Both the position numbers and the translations under genes were made by a program. From assembly GCA_026008535.1 (NCBI GenBank), contig BRKX01000010.1, positions 3,795,001 through 3,859,000 on the forward strand: 64,000 nucleotides of DNA. The letters run 5' to 3'. Shown here in pieces: positions 1 to 12,420 of the stretch. The DNA comes from Perilla frutescens. Taxonomy: Eukaryota; Streptophyta; Magnoliopsida; Lamiales; Lamiaceae. Below the pieces are notes generated by a model. It saw only the letters and a list, made by a program, of their open reading frames with translations, was not told where the DNA came from and searched no databases. Numbering within the stretch: position 1 is the stretch's first letter; each line of letters opens with the position of its first letter.

Positions 1-93
1 GAACGTGTCGATGGAATGGATACTGCTGAAAATAAAAGACGCCATACATTGGCGGTAATTGAATTATTTCACTCCGTGAGAATTCTACGTTGA
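1..93 (+). CDS. possible C-terminal end of an unidentified gene (partial)
   Basis: Frame 1 is open from the first base and ends in TGA at 91-93, giving about 30 residues rich in charged and ordinary globular residues (for example DTAENKRRHTLAVIELFHS). The composition is unlike the AT-rich DNA that follows, so this may be the last exon of a gene lying to the left. No family is recognised and the piece is short, so a chance reading frame is possible. Confidence 0.25.
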   Translation, partial: ERVDGMDTAENKRRHTLAVIELFHSVRILR

Positions 94-258
94 AGGAAAA
101 ATATTTGAGTATATCTGTTTGATTATATTTAAATTTTTATTATTTTTGGATTTATTAATTTGGTTTTTATAATTGAAGTTCCGTGCATTTGGCTAGATAT
201 GGCAAAGGAAAATCCAAGATATGATTCATTGAATATTACATTAATCGATTAACTAGAA

Positions 259-341
<83 letters not shown>

Positions 342-428
342 TTTTATTTAATTCAGTTTAATATATTTTATCGATTAGTAACAATCAATTTAACAAACCC
401 TTTTATTATGTTAATTCATTATCCATTC

Positions 429-482
<54 letters not shown>

Positions 483-1000
483 GTGTAAATGACTATTTGA
501 AACTTTTATTGATAGATTATAGGATACATCTCTAGATCATTCAATTCATAGATTTTTCTAATGATTGCATGTTAATCGAGGAATTAAATTTATCATAATA
601 TTGGTACATCCAATAAATAATTAATGTTTACAAATAGAATATCCAACACATATGGAATTTTGTTACTATATATACATAATGCACTTTTATATGTTTACAA
701 ATAGAATATCCAACCCATATTAAATTTTTTTTTCATATTTTGTTTTGAAATTTAGTTTAATTTTATGCTATATTTAGGGTTCACCCCAATCAATTAGGGT
801 TTATAAGTATTTTTTTTATATTTAAATTTCAATTAATAATGCATTATTATGGTTGATTATTTCAAAATTAAAATTTATATTTTTTTAGTTCATTCTTTTT
901 GTTGATAGATGTTGATTATGATTATTTATATTATAATTAATATTAAATCTAGATAAACGTGTGTGCGCGCATATATATAAGATTGTGTTCATATTATATA
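94..1000. other. AT-rich intergenic DNA with two triplet microsatellites
   Basis: No coding signal. It holds a pure (ATT)n tract at about 262-341 and an (AAT)n tract at about 433-482. Around 770-960 lies one copy of a dispersed AT-rich repeat (core around 'caattagggttta' and 'attatggttgatt') that recurs near 36.65 kb, 39.4 kb, 41.0 kb and 41.5 kb. Confidence 0.7.
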
Positions 1001-1008
1001 AATAAAAT

Positions 1009-1350
1009 TGATGTAGGAAATAATAGCATTACTTATTTTTTGTACTTTGCTTCTTAATTGTTATAATTTTATTGCATATGTGAGACCAAATAATTATGCA
1101 ATAAAATCATGACAATTAAATACTAAATTAAAATAAGATAAACATTTTCTCATTTCTCACATGAATATATGCGTATATATATATATATAACATTGATGTG
1201 AGAAATAATAGCATTACTTATTTTATTGTACTTTACTTCTTAATTGCTATAATTTTATTGCATTTGTGAGACCAAATAATTATGCAATAAAATCATGACA
1301 ATTAAATACTAAATTATAATAAGATAAACATTTTCTCATTTCTCACATGA
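1009..1350. mobile_element. two tandem copies of a fold-back MITE
   Basis: Two copies of about 155 bp (1009-1163 and 1195-1350) share most bases. The second begins 'gtgagaaataatagcatt' and ends 'ttctcatttctcac', so its ends are inverted repeats. The middle is also palindromic: 'ataattttattgca' is mirrored by 'tgcaataaaatcat'. The whole unit could fold into one long hairpin, as fold-back MITEs do. No coding capacity. Confidence 0.7.
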
Positions 1351-1407
1351 ATAAATATTCATTACCTAAATCAAAACCTATATCTACATAATATCAACCA
1401 CAATTAT

Positions 1408-1857
1408 GGGTGTAAATGAGCCCAATCAAGTTGAGTATTAGCCTTATCTCAAGCTCGAGTTGAGCTCGATAAGAAAATTCGAAGCTCAACTCGAGCTCGG
1501 TCAAGCTTTGAATTTTCGAGCTCAAACTCGATTGGATAGCAAACTGATCAACAAGCTCAAGTTCAGCTCGATTATGTATAAATATTAATTAAAAATTATT
1601 AAATTTTTTAAAAAAATTAATTATTAATGATATATATGTAAATAATTTAATTAGTAAGGAAAAAATTATAATTACCTTAAGCTTGATAAGACTTGCAAGC
1701 CTATTTAGCTCACTATAATGGTGCTCGAGGTCGAGCTCGGTAGCTACTGCAATAGCTTGAATTCGAGCTAATCTCAATAAATCTCGAGTCAATTTGGAAT
1801 TTTCGTCGATTCGATCCCGAGTAGATCATGAATTGGCTTGATTCACTTACACTCCCC
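1408..1857. mobile_element. MULE-like non-autonomous element with 12-bp target duplication
   Basis: The element starts 'gggtgtaaatgagcc' and ends with the near reverse complement ('ggcttgattcacttacactcccc'). It is flanked by near-identical 12-bp direct repeats: aaccacaattat at 1396-1407 and aaccacaatcat at 1858-1869 (one mismatch). The ends carry repeated 'gagctcgag' blocks and the middle is AT-rich. A 9-12 bp duplication suggests Mutator-like transposition; the superfamily is an inference. A decayed relative lies at about 40.03-40.42 kb. Confidence 0.65.
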
Positions 1858-1869
1858 AACCACAATCAT

Positions 1870-2430
1870 TCATTTTTGAAAAACTATAGACACATAGTTT
1901 AAATAAACCATCAATATTTTAAAATAGAGAGAGTAGTAGAATAAAAAAAAAACAATTAAAAATCTTACAAATTAAAATCGTGGAGTACTAAAAATATTAA
2001 TGTTAACAAACCTTACCCTAAAAAAATTAGAAAGCAAAAAAATATTAAAAATTAGGAATATATATTATAACGAGTACTACTCGGAAACTAAATTAATATA
2101 GATTAGATAGGTGGTTGCACATCATGACATCAATTAGGTAAATTTAAATAACATCCATATCACTATGTATATTTATCCAAGTCTATATATATTAGAACAT
2201 CATTATTAAAAATAAAAAACTAATAATTTTGTTAAAAAAATAATCAAGTGTATATCTGTTTTTTTATGGAGTGTATTGATGCTTTATCTAAAACCTATTG
2301 CATTAAATTCTCAAATTTGAATCACGGGACCATTTATTCTTTAGCATGACCACTTTTAATAAAAATATTATTTTTGATTTAATAAATATATATAAGTAAA
2401 CAATTAAATGGAGATTTTCTAAAACCTCAA
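1870..2430. other. AT-rich intergenic DNA, nothing recognised
   Basis: No open frame of note, no clear repeat and no RNA gene were seen. Confidence 0.6.
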
Positions 2431-2439
2431 TACCCAACT

Positions 2440-2978
2440 CTAGCCCGCCGCCTCTAAAACCTCAAAAGCCAGATTTTGTACTACATCCCGCCGCCTCTAA
2501 AATATATAGTGACAATATATATTGACAACAAATAAATTTATTATAAATTCTATTTTTTGTGACGGGAAGAATTATTATCACTACATAGTACTTTTCAGTC
2601 TCAAAATTTAATCGTCACTAGCTTTCCGCCAATTATACAGTGACAACAAATACTACAACTTATTAAATTGACACTATTGATCACTTATTTTATTTTTTTG
2701 TGACGAGAGTAATTATTGTCACTATAGAAGTATTTTTAATGACAAAATCATGATTGTCACTGACATAGTCATCACAAATGACTTATTTTGTGACGATAAT
2801 AAATGTTATCACTGTAGAGACATTTTTAGTGACAAAATCACGATTGTCACTAACAAAGTCATCACTAATATTTATTTTGTGACAAGAATAATTGTTGTCA
2901 CTGTAGAGGCATTTTTAGTGACAAAATTACATTTGTCACTAGCATTGTCGTTATAAGAAGCTGTTTTTTTTTGTAGTG
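2440..2978. mobile_element. CACTA-like terminal region with subterminal repeats
   Basis: The right end reads '...ttttttttgtagtg' (to 2978), the reverse complement of CACTACAAAAA, the usual CACTA-transposon terminus. Inside it lie roughly 90-bp repeats of 'catttttagtgacaaaatca' starting near 2731, 2821 and 2910, each with inverted 'gtgac' and 'gtcac' blocks, like CACTA subterminal repeats. A 16-bp direct repeat (cccgccgcctctaaaa) lies at the left. No matching left terminus was found, so the element is probably truncated. Confidence 0.55.
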
Positions 2979-2989
2979 CTAGTAAAAAA

Positions 2990-4560
2990 AATGAAACATC
3001 ACTAATATAATGAATAGTTACTACTCACTATCATGTTCATTTTTTTTATGTAGCTAATGATTCAATTTTGAATTACAATATGTTTGAATTGATATTTTTC
3101 TTTCAAATTAGGGATACTTTCTTCTGCAATTAGTGATACTTTTCTTCTAATTAGTGATACTTTCTTCTGCAATTAGTGATACGAAGAGTTAGAAGTTGTG
3201 TGTTTTTTTAATGATTTTATTAATGATACTTCATCCATAATTAATGATACTTCACATCAATGTTAATGATACTTCACAAGATAAAAGTTATAGTTTTATT
3301 AAAATGAAAATTACCGATGATTAAGAATTAATTATTAAATTAACAACAAAGAAGTATCATTAATTATGAACTAAGTATCACTAGTAATAAAAAAATGAAG
3401 CATCACTAATAGTGATATTTTCTTCTGCAATTAGTGATACTTTTCTTCTAATTAGTGATACTTTCTTCTGCAATTAGTGATACGAAGAGTTAGAAGTTGT
3501 GTATTTTTTTTTAATGATTTTATTAATGATACTTCATCCATAATTAATGATACTTCACATCAATGTTAAAATGATACTTCACAAGATAAAAGTTATATTT
3601 TCATTAAAATGAAAATTACCAATGATTAAGAATTAATTATTAAATTAACAACAAAGAAGTATCATTAATTATGAAGTAAGTATCACTAGTAATAAAAAAT
3701 GAAGCATCACTAATAGTGATACTTTCTTCTGCAATTAGTGATACTTTTCTTTCTAATTAGTGATACTTTCTTCTGCAATTAGTGATACTTTTTTTCTAAT
3801 TAGTGTTACTTTTCTTTCTAATTAGTGATACTTTCTTCTGCAATTAGTGATACTTTTCTTTCTAATTAGTGATACTTTTCTTCAATTAGTAATACTTTAT
3901 TCTGTAATTAGTGATACTTTTTTCCATAATAATGAGACTTCAGTTCACCTCATAAATAATGATACTTATATGTGAGTTAATAATACTCCACTGCATAAAT
4001 AATGATACTTTGATTAATTAATGATACTTATTTTTTTGGCTCAATAATTAGTCAACCGCCAGGAAAAAAATATATAATTTTTGAAAAATAAATGTATACT
4101 TTGAGGAAGACTATATTATAATTATTAAAAAAAATAAAAAATAAAAAAGAAAGAGACGGAAAAAACGACAAGAAAAAAAGAAAAAAATAAGAAAAAGAAG
4201 TAAACGAAAGAAAGAGAAGAAAGAGAAGGGAAAAAAGGAAAAAGAAAAAGGGCAATAGGCCGAGGCACAGCCGAAAAAAAAAAACTAATTAACATTTTTG
4301 TTCTTTTTTTTATTAAAAAAACTCGATGCAAAATAATTATTAAAAAAAGGAAGAAAGAAAGTGAAAAAAAAGAAGAAGAAAGAGGAATAAGAAACTGGGC
4401 CTTGAGCTAAATGAAAGAAAGAAGAAAGAGGGGAAAAAAAGGCGTTGCTAAGGCCTAGTGACACAACCGAAAGAAAGGAAAAAAAAAATTGGGCAGCGGA
4501 TCTGGGGCGGGTTTGGGCGGGTTTTGACCCGTCTAATGTAAGGGGATCCGTTAGACGGTC
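2990..4560. repeat. 'TGATACTT' minisatellite array plus purine-rich tract
   Basis: From 3100 to 4030 the unit 'attagtgatacttt(c)ttct' repeats dozens of times in degenerate form. A larger block is duplicated with a period near 301 bp; for example 'cgaagagttagaagttgtg' occurs at 3182 and 3483. From 4130 to 4500 the + strand is almost purely A and G. The right end (4495-4560) has 'gggcgggtttgggcgggt' and 'gacccgtcta'. Similar parts recur near 55.3-56.1 kb and 59.1-59.8 kb, so this looks like a longer member of one repeat family. Confidence 0.65.
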
Positions 4561-4924
4561 TCATATAAGTTTTTGTCAATAATATAAGCTACATTAATTA
4601 CATATATCATCATTAAGTAATTTTGGAGGGAAAATACAATTAAAAATTTACCCTTCACTATCCTACTTTTAGATATAGTAGGATATATTATATGCTTCTT
4701 AAAGATTAATTATATGAAAATCTGTAATTAATCAATGAATTATGCCATGATATAATCAATTAACCTTCCCAGCTTTTAAAAAGATAAAAAATCCAATATA
4801 TCATTTTAATTTGAACGGAAAACAAATTCGGTTTTGCAGTTGAAGCGGGCAGATTGTATTCAAACTGAAAATGAAAGACGGTTAACTTAATTTGTCTCGC
4901 TCACCATATATATATGTGTGTGTA

Positions 4925-4928
<4 letters not shown>
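4561..4928. other. upstream region of the GNAT gene
   Basis: AT-rich, non-coding. A possible TATA element lies at 4902-4913 (catatatatatg), about 100 bp before the chosen start codon. Confidence 0.4.

Positions 4929-4959
<31 letters not shown>
4929..4959 (+). repeat. (CT)n microsatellite in the presumed 5' leader
   Basis: A pure CT tract sits about 50 bp before the start codon of the GNAT gene. CT tracts are common in plant 5' UTRs. Confidence 0.8.
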
Positions 4960-4961
<2 letters not shown>

Positions 4962-5006
4962 TGGTTATATATATCTTGCAATTAATCTTGAGGAAATTAA
5001 AAGAAA

Positions 5007-6583
5007 ATGTCGACGATTGCTTTAACGATACCAGATTTCGCAAGAAAGTGGAATTATGGAAGAAGACGAAGAAATCTCAAGCCTGAGAAAAACACGCCAC
5101 GTCCGACAATGTGAGTTTATTCATTAATCCGATCCATTTATACCTTCTTGCAATTTTTTTTTCTTCTTGATCAATGATGAAGAATTAAATTAATTAGTGT
5201 TGGGTGTTACACGAAATTAGTAATTAATTAGCTACTCATCAAATTCCTCTCTCTAGTCTCTAGTCTCTACTACACACACACACACACACTAGCTACTAAG
5301 CGGTGTAATTAAATTTAATTTGCATGCAGGGTGATGATGAATTCTGCAAGAAAATGGAAAGAATGTTGCTTTGGAAATTCAATGAAAGTATGGATACGTC
5401 ATCCTAAAATGAATAAGTTTAGCCCTTTGAACGTAAAATCGGACGACGAGGCATCTGAATTTGAGGAGTTCGTGGCATGTGAGGCTCGACTCGATGAAGA
5501 ATACTGGGTGGGTAATTAATTAAGTTATTAGCAATATTTATATATATAAATTAGTTAATCTCGATTGTGCGTATTTTATTTTAATTTAATTAGTTTGTAA
5601 TTAATCTGATCACATATAGGCGGCATCGTGGCTATGCTTAGAGTGTGGCTGGGAGGCCCTAGGAAATCCGCGGTACGGTATATATTATATTGTATTCAAC
5701 TTCAATTCTATAATTATATAATTTGATTGAAATATATATGGATATTCTTCAACTGATCAATAATCTTGGTTCCATAACTCCAGAATTGATGAGGAATTCA
5801 AATGCGAGTGTGCTGAGAGGGTAGGTTAAATTAATTAAATCAAAGTATATAGCATTCCCATTAATCATTAATTCAACGTATTACTTGTTTCTATATGAAG
5901 GGGTCCGTTGCATTGAAAAAGAGATGCAATGAACAAATGGGATCGAAAAAGTGCATATGCATTCTGATGGTATGTATGATCATCATCATCTCTTCAATAT
6001 ATAATTTTATAGTATTTGATTTGGAATGATGATGATGATGATGATGATGATTTAGGTTAAGACGAAGGAAGATGGGAGTTCCTTAGTAAATCGCGTTGTT
6101 GGAACATTGGAATTGAGGATTCAGTATGATTCACCGCCGGTAGTACACAGAAAGGTAGATAGATATATGATATGTACAACGTAACTCAAATAAATAAAAT
6201 TCCTACGTACGTACTCCATGCATGCATGTATATATAATTAGTTTATGATGGAATTAAATTAAAAAAAATAAATAGGAAAGGCAGCAGCTTGTGCCTGAAG
6301 GTATTATGGATAGAAGAGAGTACTGTTGGTACGGCTATATTTCATTTTTATGCGTTGCAAAATCAGCACGACGACAAGGCGTTGCTACCGCCATGCTGCA
6401 ATATGCCATTTCCACTGCCCAACACCACGGTATACCTAATTTATCATGTATTATATATATAAATGTTGAATGAAATCGCATGAGACAGTTTACAGTTATA
6501 TATATACAGGTATTAACAGGCTATTTTTACATGTCGATGACAATAACGAAGCTGCTCTCAGATTGTATGAGAAGATGGGATTT

Positions 6584-6630
<47 letters not shown>

Positions 6631-6744
6631 GATCATCTATTGATTGATTTAATTAATTCCCACGCACAGGTTGTTGAAGCTGCAAACTATGAATTGTGTT
6701 CTGGTGAACCCTTGTTGCTGTGTTTTGAAGCTTCTTCAAGCTAA
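5007..6744 (+). CDS. GNAT-family N-acetyltransferase, nine exons
   Basis: Nine exons join into one open frame of 281 residues: 5007-5110, 5330-5507, 5620-5672, 5784-5820, 5901-5969, 6056-6154, 6276-6429, 6510-6586 and 6670-6744. Every junction is GT-AG and keeps phase. The protein matches the plant GNAT branch with a conserved DEEYW block (residues 90-94), a central VVGTLEL strand, the acetyl-CoA loop RRQGVAT (212-218, the R/Q-x-x-G-x-A motif A) and the closing NNEAALRLYEKMGF block (243-256). Known relatives are plastid-type acetyltransferases that acetylate protein N-termini or lysines; transfer of acetyl from acetyl-CoA is therefore expected. The basic, Ser/Thr-containing N-terminus could be a short transit peptide, but this is uncertain. 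The start is the first ATG after the CT-rich leader. The substrate cannot be told from sequence. No frameshift or stop was found. Confidence 0.88.
6585..6626. repeat. (AT)n tract in the last intron of the GNAT gene
   Basis: An uninterrupted AT dinucleotide run starts right at the donor site of intron 8; the donor itself is 'gtatat'. Confidence 0.85.
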
Positions 6745-6798
6745 GCTAGCCAGCTAGCTAGGCATTCAAATTTGATAAATATCCATCCATCGATCGAT

Positions 6799-6886
6799 CT
6801 TCTTCTTCTTCTTCTTCTTCTTCTTCTTCTTCTTCTTCTTCTTCTTCTTCTTCTTCTTCTTCTTCTTCTTCTTCTTCTTCTTCTTT
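6799..6886. repeat. (CTT)n microsatellite in the 3' flank of the GNAT gene
   Basis: About 29 nearly perfect CTT triplets begin 55 bp after the stop codon and probably lie in the 3' UTR. Confidence 0.9.
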
Positions 6887-7800
6887 AATTTCTTCTTGAT
6901 CGGTCTCACTACACTACAAATGATCATAATAATTAAATAAACTTCTTCTTTAATTTCTTTTTGTTTTGTGATGTGCCAAATAGCTAGTACGTGCTCAACA
7001 CACACATATGACATATGTGAGTGTATGTATATGTGAGGTTTTCAACGTGGCATTAATTATATGAGCTGCACACACCACCTTATAATGTGCGCCTAAATTA
7101 GGCAGCAGATCTTATGTGATGCTAAATGCGACAGGAGCTTAGGGTGTGAACGTTACGCACGTCTATCATTTTTTTTTGTTGAATTTTTGTTTTTTTTTTC
7201 TATTTTTTTTTGTTCCCAAAAATTTTATACGCCAAAATAAAATTAGCGACCCTAAAATTAAAGTAGATCACAATCAAATAAATTAATATATAGAAAAAAT
7301 AATAAAATATATACATAATATAATGCTATACTCAATTTTGCCTTTTATTTTGTTAGTTGACAACTCATATCCATGAATAAATTTCCATTCATTGTGCCTA
7401 ATAAAATAAATAGCACAATTAGTTTGCCTGAAAGACATTACAAACATAATTATAGTCTTTTATAATTTTAGGCACAATGTAGAAAATTAAGAAAAAAAAA
7501 AAGACACATTCGTTAAACACATTTAAGAAAATTATTGTAATAAATACATTTTCATCTTCGCTTCATACTATTTGAAGTGAATAGGACATCATCAAGGGAG
7601 AGTTATCACGGCTTGAGCAACATTTCCATAATTCGATTAATATTTCGTTATCATCTCTTTTATTTGTAGAGAACATCTCAAATTCTATCTTTAAATTCAT
7701 ATCATTTTACATCTCCTCACACATGTATATGGATATATTATATAGTACTATTATCGTACAACGTTAGTCCATACAGTGTGGAATCAAAAATAGGTGATTT
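6887..7800. other. non-coding flank with a short member of a dispersed repeat
   Basis: At 7130-7290 the string 'cccaaaaattttatacgcc' followed by 'gaccctaaaattaaagtag' matches the start of the repeats at about 55.4 kb and 59.2 kb. The rest is AT-rich with nothing recognised. Confidence 0.5.
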
Positions 7801-8431
7801 TTTTTAGGAAAAATGACCAGTTTGGTACTTATTGTTTATCCTCTTATCAATTTTTAGTATCGTTTCTCAAAGTTGAGGGACAAAAATTGAAAATTTAAAA
7901 AATATATATATTTTTAAAAATAAAAAATGTGTTTTGAAAATAAAAAATATATATTTAAAATAAAATCAAATTATATATTTTAAAAAAAAATTAAAATTAC
8001 ATAAATTTTTAAAAATTAAATTAAATATTTTTTTAGAAAATTAAATCACATATATTTTTTTAAAATTTAGAAATAAAATTATAATTTTTTAAAATTAAAA
8101 ATACAATTTTGTTAAAAAATATAAAATTATAATTTTATAAAAATTTGAATATATATATATATATATATTTTAAAAATAAATATAATTTTTTTCAATAAAA
8201 TTAAAATAATAACTTTTAAAAATAATTATATATATTTAAAATAAATTATATTATATTAATTTTTGCAAAATTAATATTATATAATATTTTTACATTTCAT
8301 TTTGGTCCTTCAACTTCAAAAAATTATAAAAATGATCTAAATGACCCCCCATAAAATAAGTATTGTTTGGGTATTATTTTGATTGAAACAATACGTAGCG
8401 TACCAAAAGTGATAAGATATCAAATATAAGG

Positions 8432-9875
8432 TGATGAGAGGTGTTTTGTCAGAACATTTTGAGGTTTAAATGAAGTTAATTGAATATTTTTACATGTGTT
8501 TTAACCCAAATTGCGTTTTTAACCTCCCAGCTTGGAAGTTTTGTTTCTTTTTTGAGTTTTATAGGAAATGGTGGATGAATAAATGAATTTTTGAGTTATT
8601 CAATACCATGGGAAGATAGATGATCGAATTGGGAGCACACTGCAAGTTGAATCACCTCAATCGAACAAGAAACGAGAGAGAACGAAGTAAAACCGTGAGA
8701 GGTGTCGGAGCAGAGGCAGAGGCGCGACCCGAGCGCGATCCAAGTGCTCACTCGCGTCGTTTGGCGTGACCCGACCAGCTCAAAGCGTGGCGCGACCCGT
8801 ACACAGGAGCGGTGTGAGTAGACATCGACACAGAGGCCCTAAAAGTCACTCTGGGGCGCGACCCGCGCGACCTCCGTGGTCGCGCCCCGTGCACTAAATT
8901 CCCGATTTTTCATCTTTTTTTTTTCATTTTTGATTTTCTTTTAATTCTTTTATTCTCCCACTATATAAACCAACCCAATTCAAAATTAGGTCATTTCACT
9001 CCACCTTTAGCCACTTTTAGAGAGAGAAATACTTGAAGAAGAAGAGAAGATAAATGAATTGAAGATTGGGCAAGAAGAACAAAGTTGAAGCAAGATTTGA
9101 AGGCCAAAACATCCATCCGGGTTCTTTTGTTCTTTAATTTTATTAAAATCATATTCCTTCTTGTAGAGATTTTAGTTACCCATGTAATTATGAGGAGCTA
9201 AATCTTTGATACTCTTGGGTGTTGGTTTTATTTGGATTATGAGATATAAATGAAATTTATTTTGAATGTTTAATAGTTCTTGATTATGCTTTGGATTCTT
9301 GTTATGTATAGGTGTTATGTATTGTTGATTGGTGAGAACTAATTGATAATTAAATAGCATGATTATTTATGTTGATTCAAAGAGCAATTGTCAACAAAAT
9401 CGAGAGGTTTGAGATAGTTGTTAAGGCATAGATCATTGGTGCTCCTGGTAAGCACACTTAGGTATTAATTGGAGACAATAATCCTATGCATGTGCCCCAC
9501 AATCTAAATGCTTCGAGAGGAGATTTAGAACAGGTTAGTGATCGCCTTGGCAATCTTGAATTGAAAAGTAAGCATCCATTATAATTAGATTTTGTGTTAA
9601 GTAATCCAATAAAACAAACACCTAGAGTGTTCCTTTTCGTAATTGCCCAACTCGTTTGTTAATTAAAATTTTTTACTTTGCTTTATTGCTTAGTTAGTTT
9701 TAAATTAAACAATTATCCATTCCGACGTCTAGATAACAAATAGGAGCCAATGTCATAATACATGCTTATTTAATTTTCTTTTTCCCTGTGGATTCGAACT
9801 CGTTTCACCCTGTGCTACATTTGCTTGTTCACTTGCAAGTCGATTCGAGTTTTAAAACTAAAATTTAACACATCA
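8432..9875 (+). repeat. 5' LTR of the gypsy element
   Basis: Pairs with 22814-24257. A TATA-type signal (ctatataaac) lies at 8961-8970 after a GC-rich patch of 'gcgcgacccg' repeats. Compared with the 3' LTR it lacks about 44 bp near 9381, between two 'attcaaa' copies, and it keeps extra bases in the GC-rich patch, so the two LTRs have diverged by indels as well as substitutions. Confidence 0.9.
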
Positions 9876-9881
9876 AGTTTT

Positions 9882-9899
9882 TAGCGCCGTTGTCGGGGA
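9882..9899 (+). other. primer-binding site, tRNA-Asp type
   Basis: The bases tagcgccgttgtcgggga match, at 16 of 18 positions, the complement of the plant tRNA-Asp 3' end (TGGCGCCGTTGCCGGGGA). They begin six bases after the LTR. tRNA-Asp priming is typical of Athila-like elements. Confidence 0.85.
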
Positions 9900-10011
9900 A
9901 TTAGTTTTTTTAAATTTATGCTATTGTGATAAGGTTGTTATTGTTAATCTAGACATTATTTGCTTTATTTTTGTTTTTCACTTTTTGTTATTGGTGATTT
10001 GAAGGTGGTAC

Positions 10012-11551
10012 ATGATCACACGGTTTACGAGATCATCTCTTGAACGTGAGGTAGTAAGTTCCCGTCGACAAAAAGAAATTGAGAAAAGAAGAATAGTCAT
10101 GTGAGATGGAAATGAAGGTCTTATTCGTCATCTACAACAATAATTTGAGGAGATGCAACAAAGATTGAATGAGCAACGAGATGTTCGGATTCAAGTAGAA
10201 CAACCACCCATTAGAAACATGTTCCAACCCATTATAAATGAAAGAGTGATGAATGGGCCAAGAATTGAAGCCGATAATTTTGAATTGAATCCCGGATTAA
10301 ACTCAATGATACAACAAAATCAATTTGGTGGAGGAGTCGATGAAGATCCAAATGAGCACATTGATCAATTTCTACAAGTGTGTAGGACCGCGAAGCTCAA
10401 TGGAGTTCCGAATGACGTAATACGCCTCCAACTTTTCTGATTTTCTCTTAAAAAAAAGCATGAACATAGTATTAAGGTTTGAGAGTTGGATCTATTGAAA
10501 CATGGGCTGATTTGAATTCAAAATTTCTACATAAATTTTTCTCTCCGAGTTTGATGTTGAAGTTGAAAGATAAGATCACACAATTTCGCCAATGGGATGA
10601 TGAGAGTTTTAATGATGCATGGGAACATTTTCGTGAAATGTTGAGAAAGTGCCCTACTCATGGGTTTAATATTGACCACCAAGTGTGCATATTTTATAAT
10701 GGAACAAATCAAGACATGAAGAGACTATTAGATGCCGCATAGGGTGGCTCATTGTTAGGAAAAGGGCCCGATGATGCCATGAAAGTTATCGAGGACATGG
10801 CCACGAATTCCTATCAATGGCCTGAGAAGAGACAACAAGTACAACACTTGAAGAAAGTGACTCCTACATCTGAAGCCGAACCTTTGTCAATCTTGGCGGC
10901 CCAAATGACAATATCAATAAAAATATTGAAGCCATCACCCATTCTTCATTGAGCTCAAAGAATGAGCAAATCCAAGGAGTTGAAGCGATGAAATATGTTG
11001 AGCAATGGAGCAACAATAGCCGCCCAAACCAAAGTTTTCAAGGAGAAAATCATTACAATCAAGAAGTCCGACAACATTATTCAAATGTTCCTTATGGTAA
11101 TCCTAATGGTGCTTGCAAATCTCCACCCAACTTTACCATAACAAATGACATGGTTGATGATGAAAATAATCTCAAGATGGATAATCTTTTGATAAAATTC
11201 ATGGGTAAAATGGAGACATATATGGGAGAGTCTCAAGTTCGCTTTGAGAAGCTTGAAAGTAAGATGGACATGATTGGAGTACGGGTGGATACCATTGGAA
11301 CAAGAATGGATGTGATTGAGAAGAGAATGGATAGATTGGAGGTTGTAGTGGGAAAACGGCCGCAACAAAGCCTGGAGCAATGCAAAACTATATCCGTGAT
11401 GAGTTTGAAAACTTTTGATGGGTTAAAAACGCCATGTGATGAATTTTTGGAATTTGAATGTGAAAATTCCCAAAGTGAAAAAGATGATGAAAAAGGAGAA
11501 GCAAAGAAAATGGTTGAGGATGTTTCAAGTAATCCGCCATCGGCACCCTAG
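10012..11551 (+). pseudogene. decayed gag of the gypsy element
   Basis: The frame opens at ATG 10012 (MITRFTRSSLERE...) but meets TGA at 10102 and TAA soon after. It resumes at 10153-10440 with gag features (FELNPGLNSMIQQNQFGG, then EDPNEHIDQFLQVC), shifts frame, and runs 10479-10742 (ETWADLNSKFLHKFF), the core of the plant retrotransposon gag domain. Another stop and another shift lead to 10949-11551, with a heptad-like segment where MD/MG/RMD units repeat (about residues 95-130 of that piece), likely a coiled coil. No zinc knuckle is visible. At least two stops upstream and several frameshifts make it non-functional. Confidence 0.85.
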
Positions 11552-11586
11552 CTCCCATTCCTATTGTCATACCTTACCCTAAAATA

Positions 11587-12258
11587 TTGAATAAGGATAC
11601 CATGATAGAAGAATTTACTAAATTTTTGGAGGTGTTTCAAAAAATTCACATCAATACCCCACTTGTGGAAGTCTTGGAAAGGATGCCAAATTATGCCAAG
11701 TTTTTCAAAGAAATGCTAGCAAATAAGAAGAAGTTAAAGGATCATGAGATTGTGAGCCTCACGGAGGAATTTAGTGCAATTATTCAAAGGAAGTTGCCAC
11801 CAAAGCTCAAGGAGCCGGGGAGTTTCATCATCCCTTGTGGTATTGGGGAGAAGTTTTTTGGGGATGCCTTGTGTGATCTTGGTGCAAGCATTAATCTCAT
11901 GCCCCTTTCTTTCTTCAAGAAACTCAATATTGGGAAGCTCAAACCAACGAGTATTAGCTTGCAAATGGCGGATCACACTTTGACTTATCCGAAGGGGATT
12001 GTAGACGATGTGCTAGTGAAAGTGGATAAATTTATCTTCCTGATTGACTTTTTAGTGCTTGATATAGAAGAGGACAAAAATGTGCCTCTTATCTTGGGAA
12101 GGCCATTTTTGAGCACCGGGAGAGCATTGATAGATATGGAAAAAGGTAAGCTTATCCTTCGAGTGCATGAGTTAAGAGCCGTGTTTCCCATTTCCATGAG
12201 GAGAGAAGCCATAAACGATGATGATCTTAAGAGCATTGAAGAATTCAAGATGATCTAA
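11587..12258 (+). pseudogene. aspartic protease region of the gypsy element
   Basis: The open piece codes for 223 residues. Residues 30-70 resemble the linker after Athila gag (PNYAKFFKEML). The retropepsin active site is DLGAS at 97-101, followed by the flap region and the second conserved block ILGRPFL at 169-175, the pattern of plant gypsy proteases. The frame differs from the gag piece before it, so a frameshift separates them. After the stop at 12258 the frame stays protein-like for about 50 more residues (to about 12420) and then coding ends; no polymerase domains follow. Confidence 0.85.
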
Positions 12259-12420
12259 GATATAAAGTCACGAGTTGAGAACATGAAAGTGAGGAAAGAA
12301 GAGGAGATGCCCAAGGAGTATTATAGGATCTTTGATCCGGATTTGACTTCTAAGCCTCAAAGAAAGAAAAAAGGAGTTCTAAGGTGGCGTCAAGTGCCAT
12401 CAAACCCGCCTTGCCGGTTG

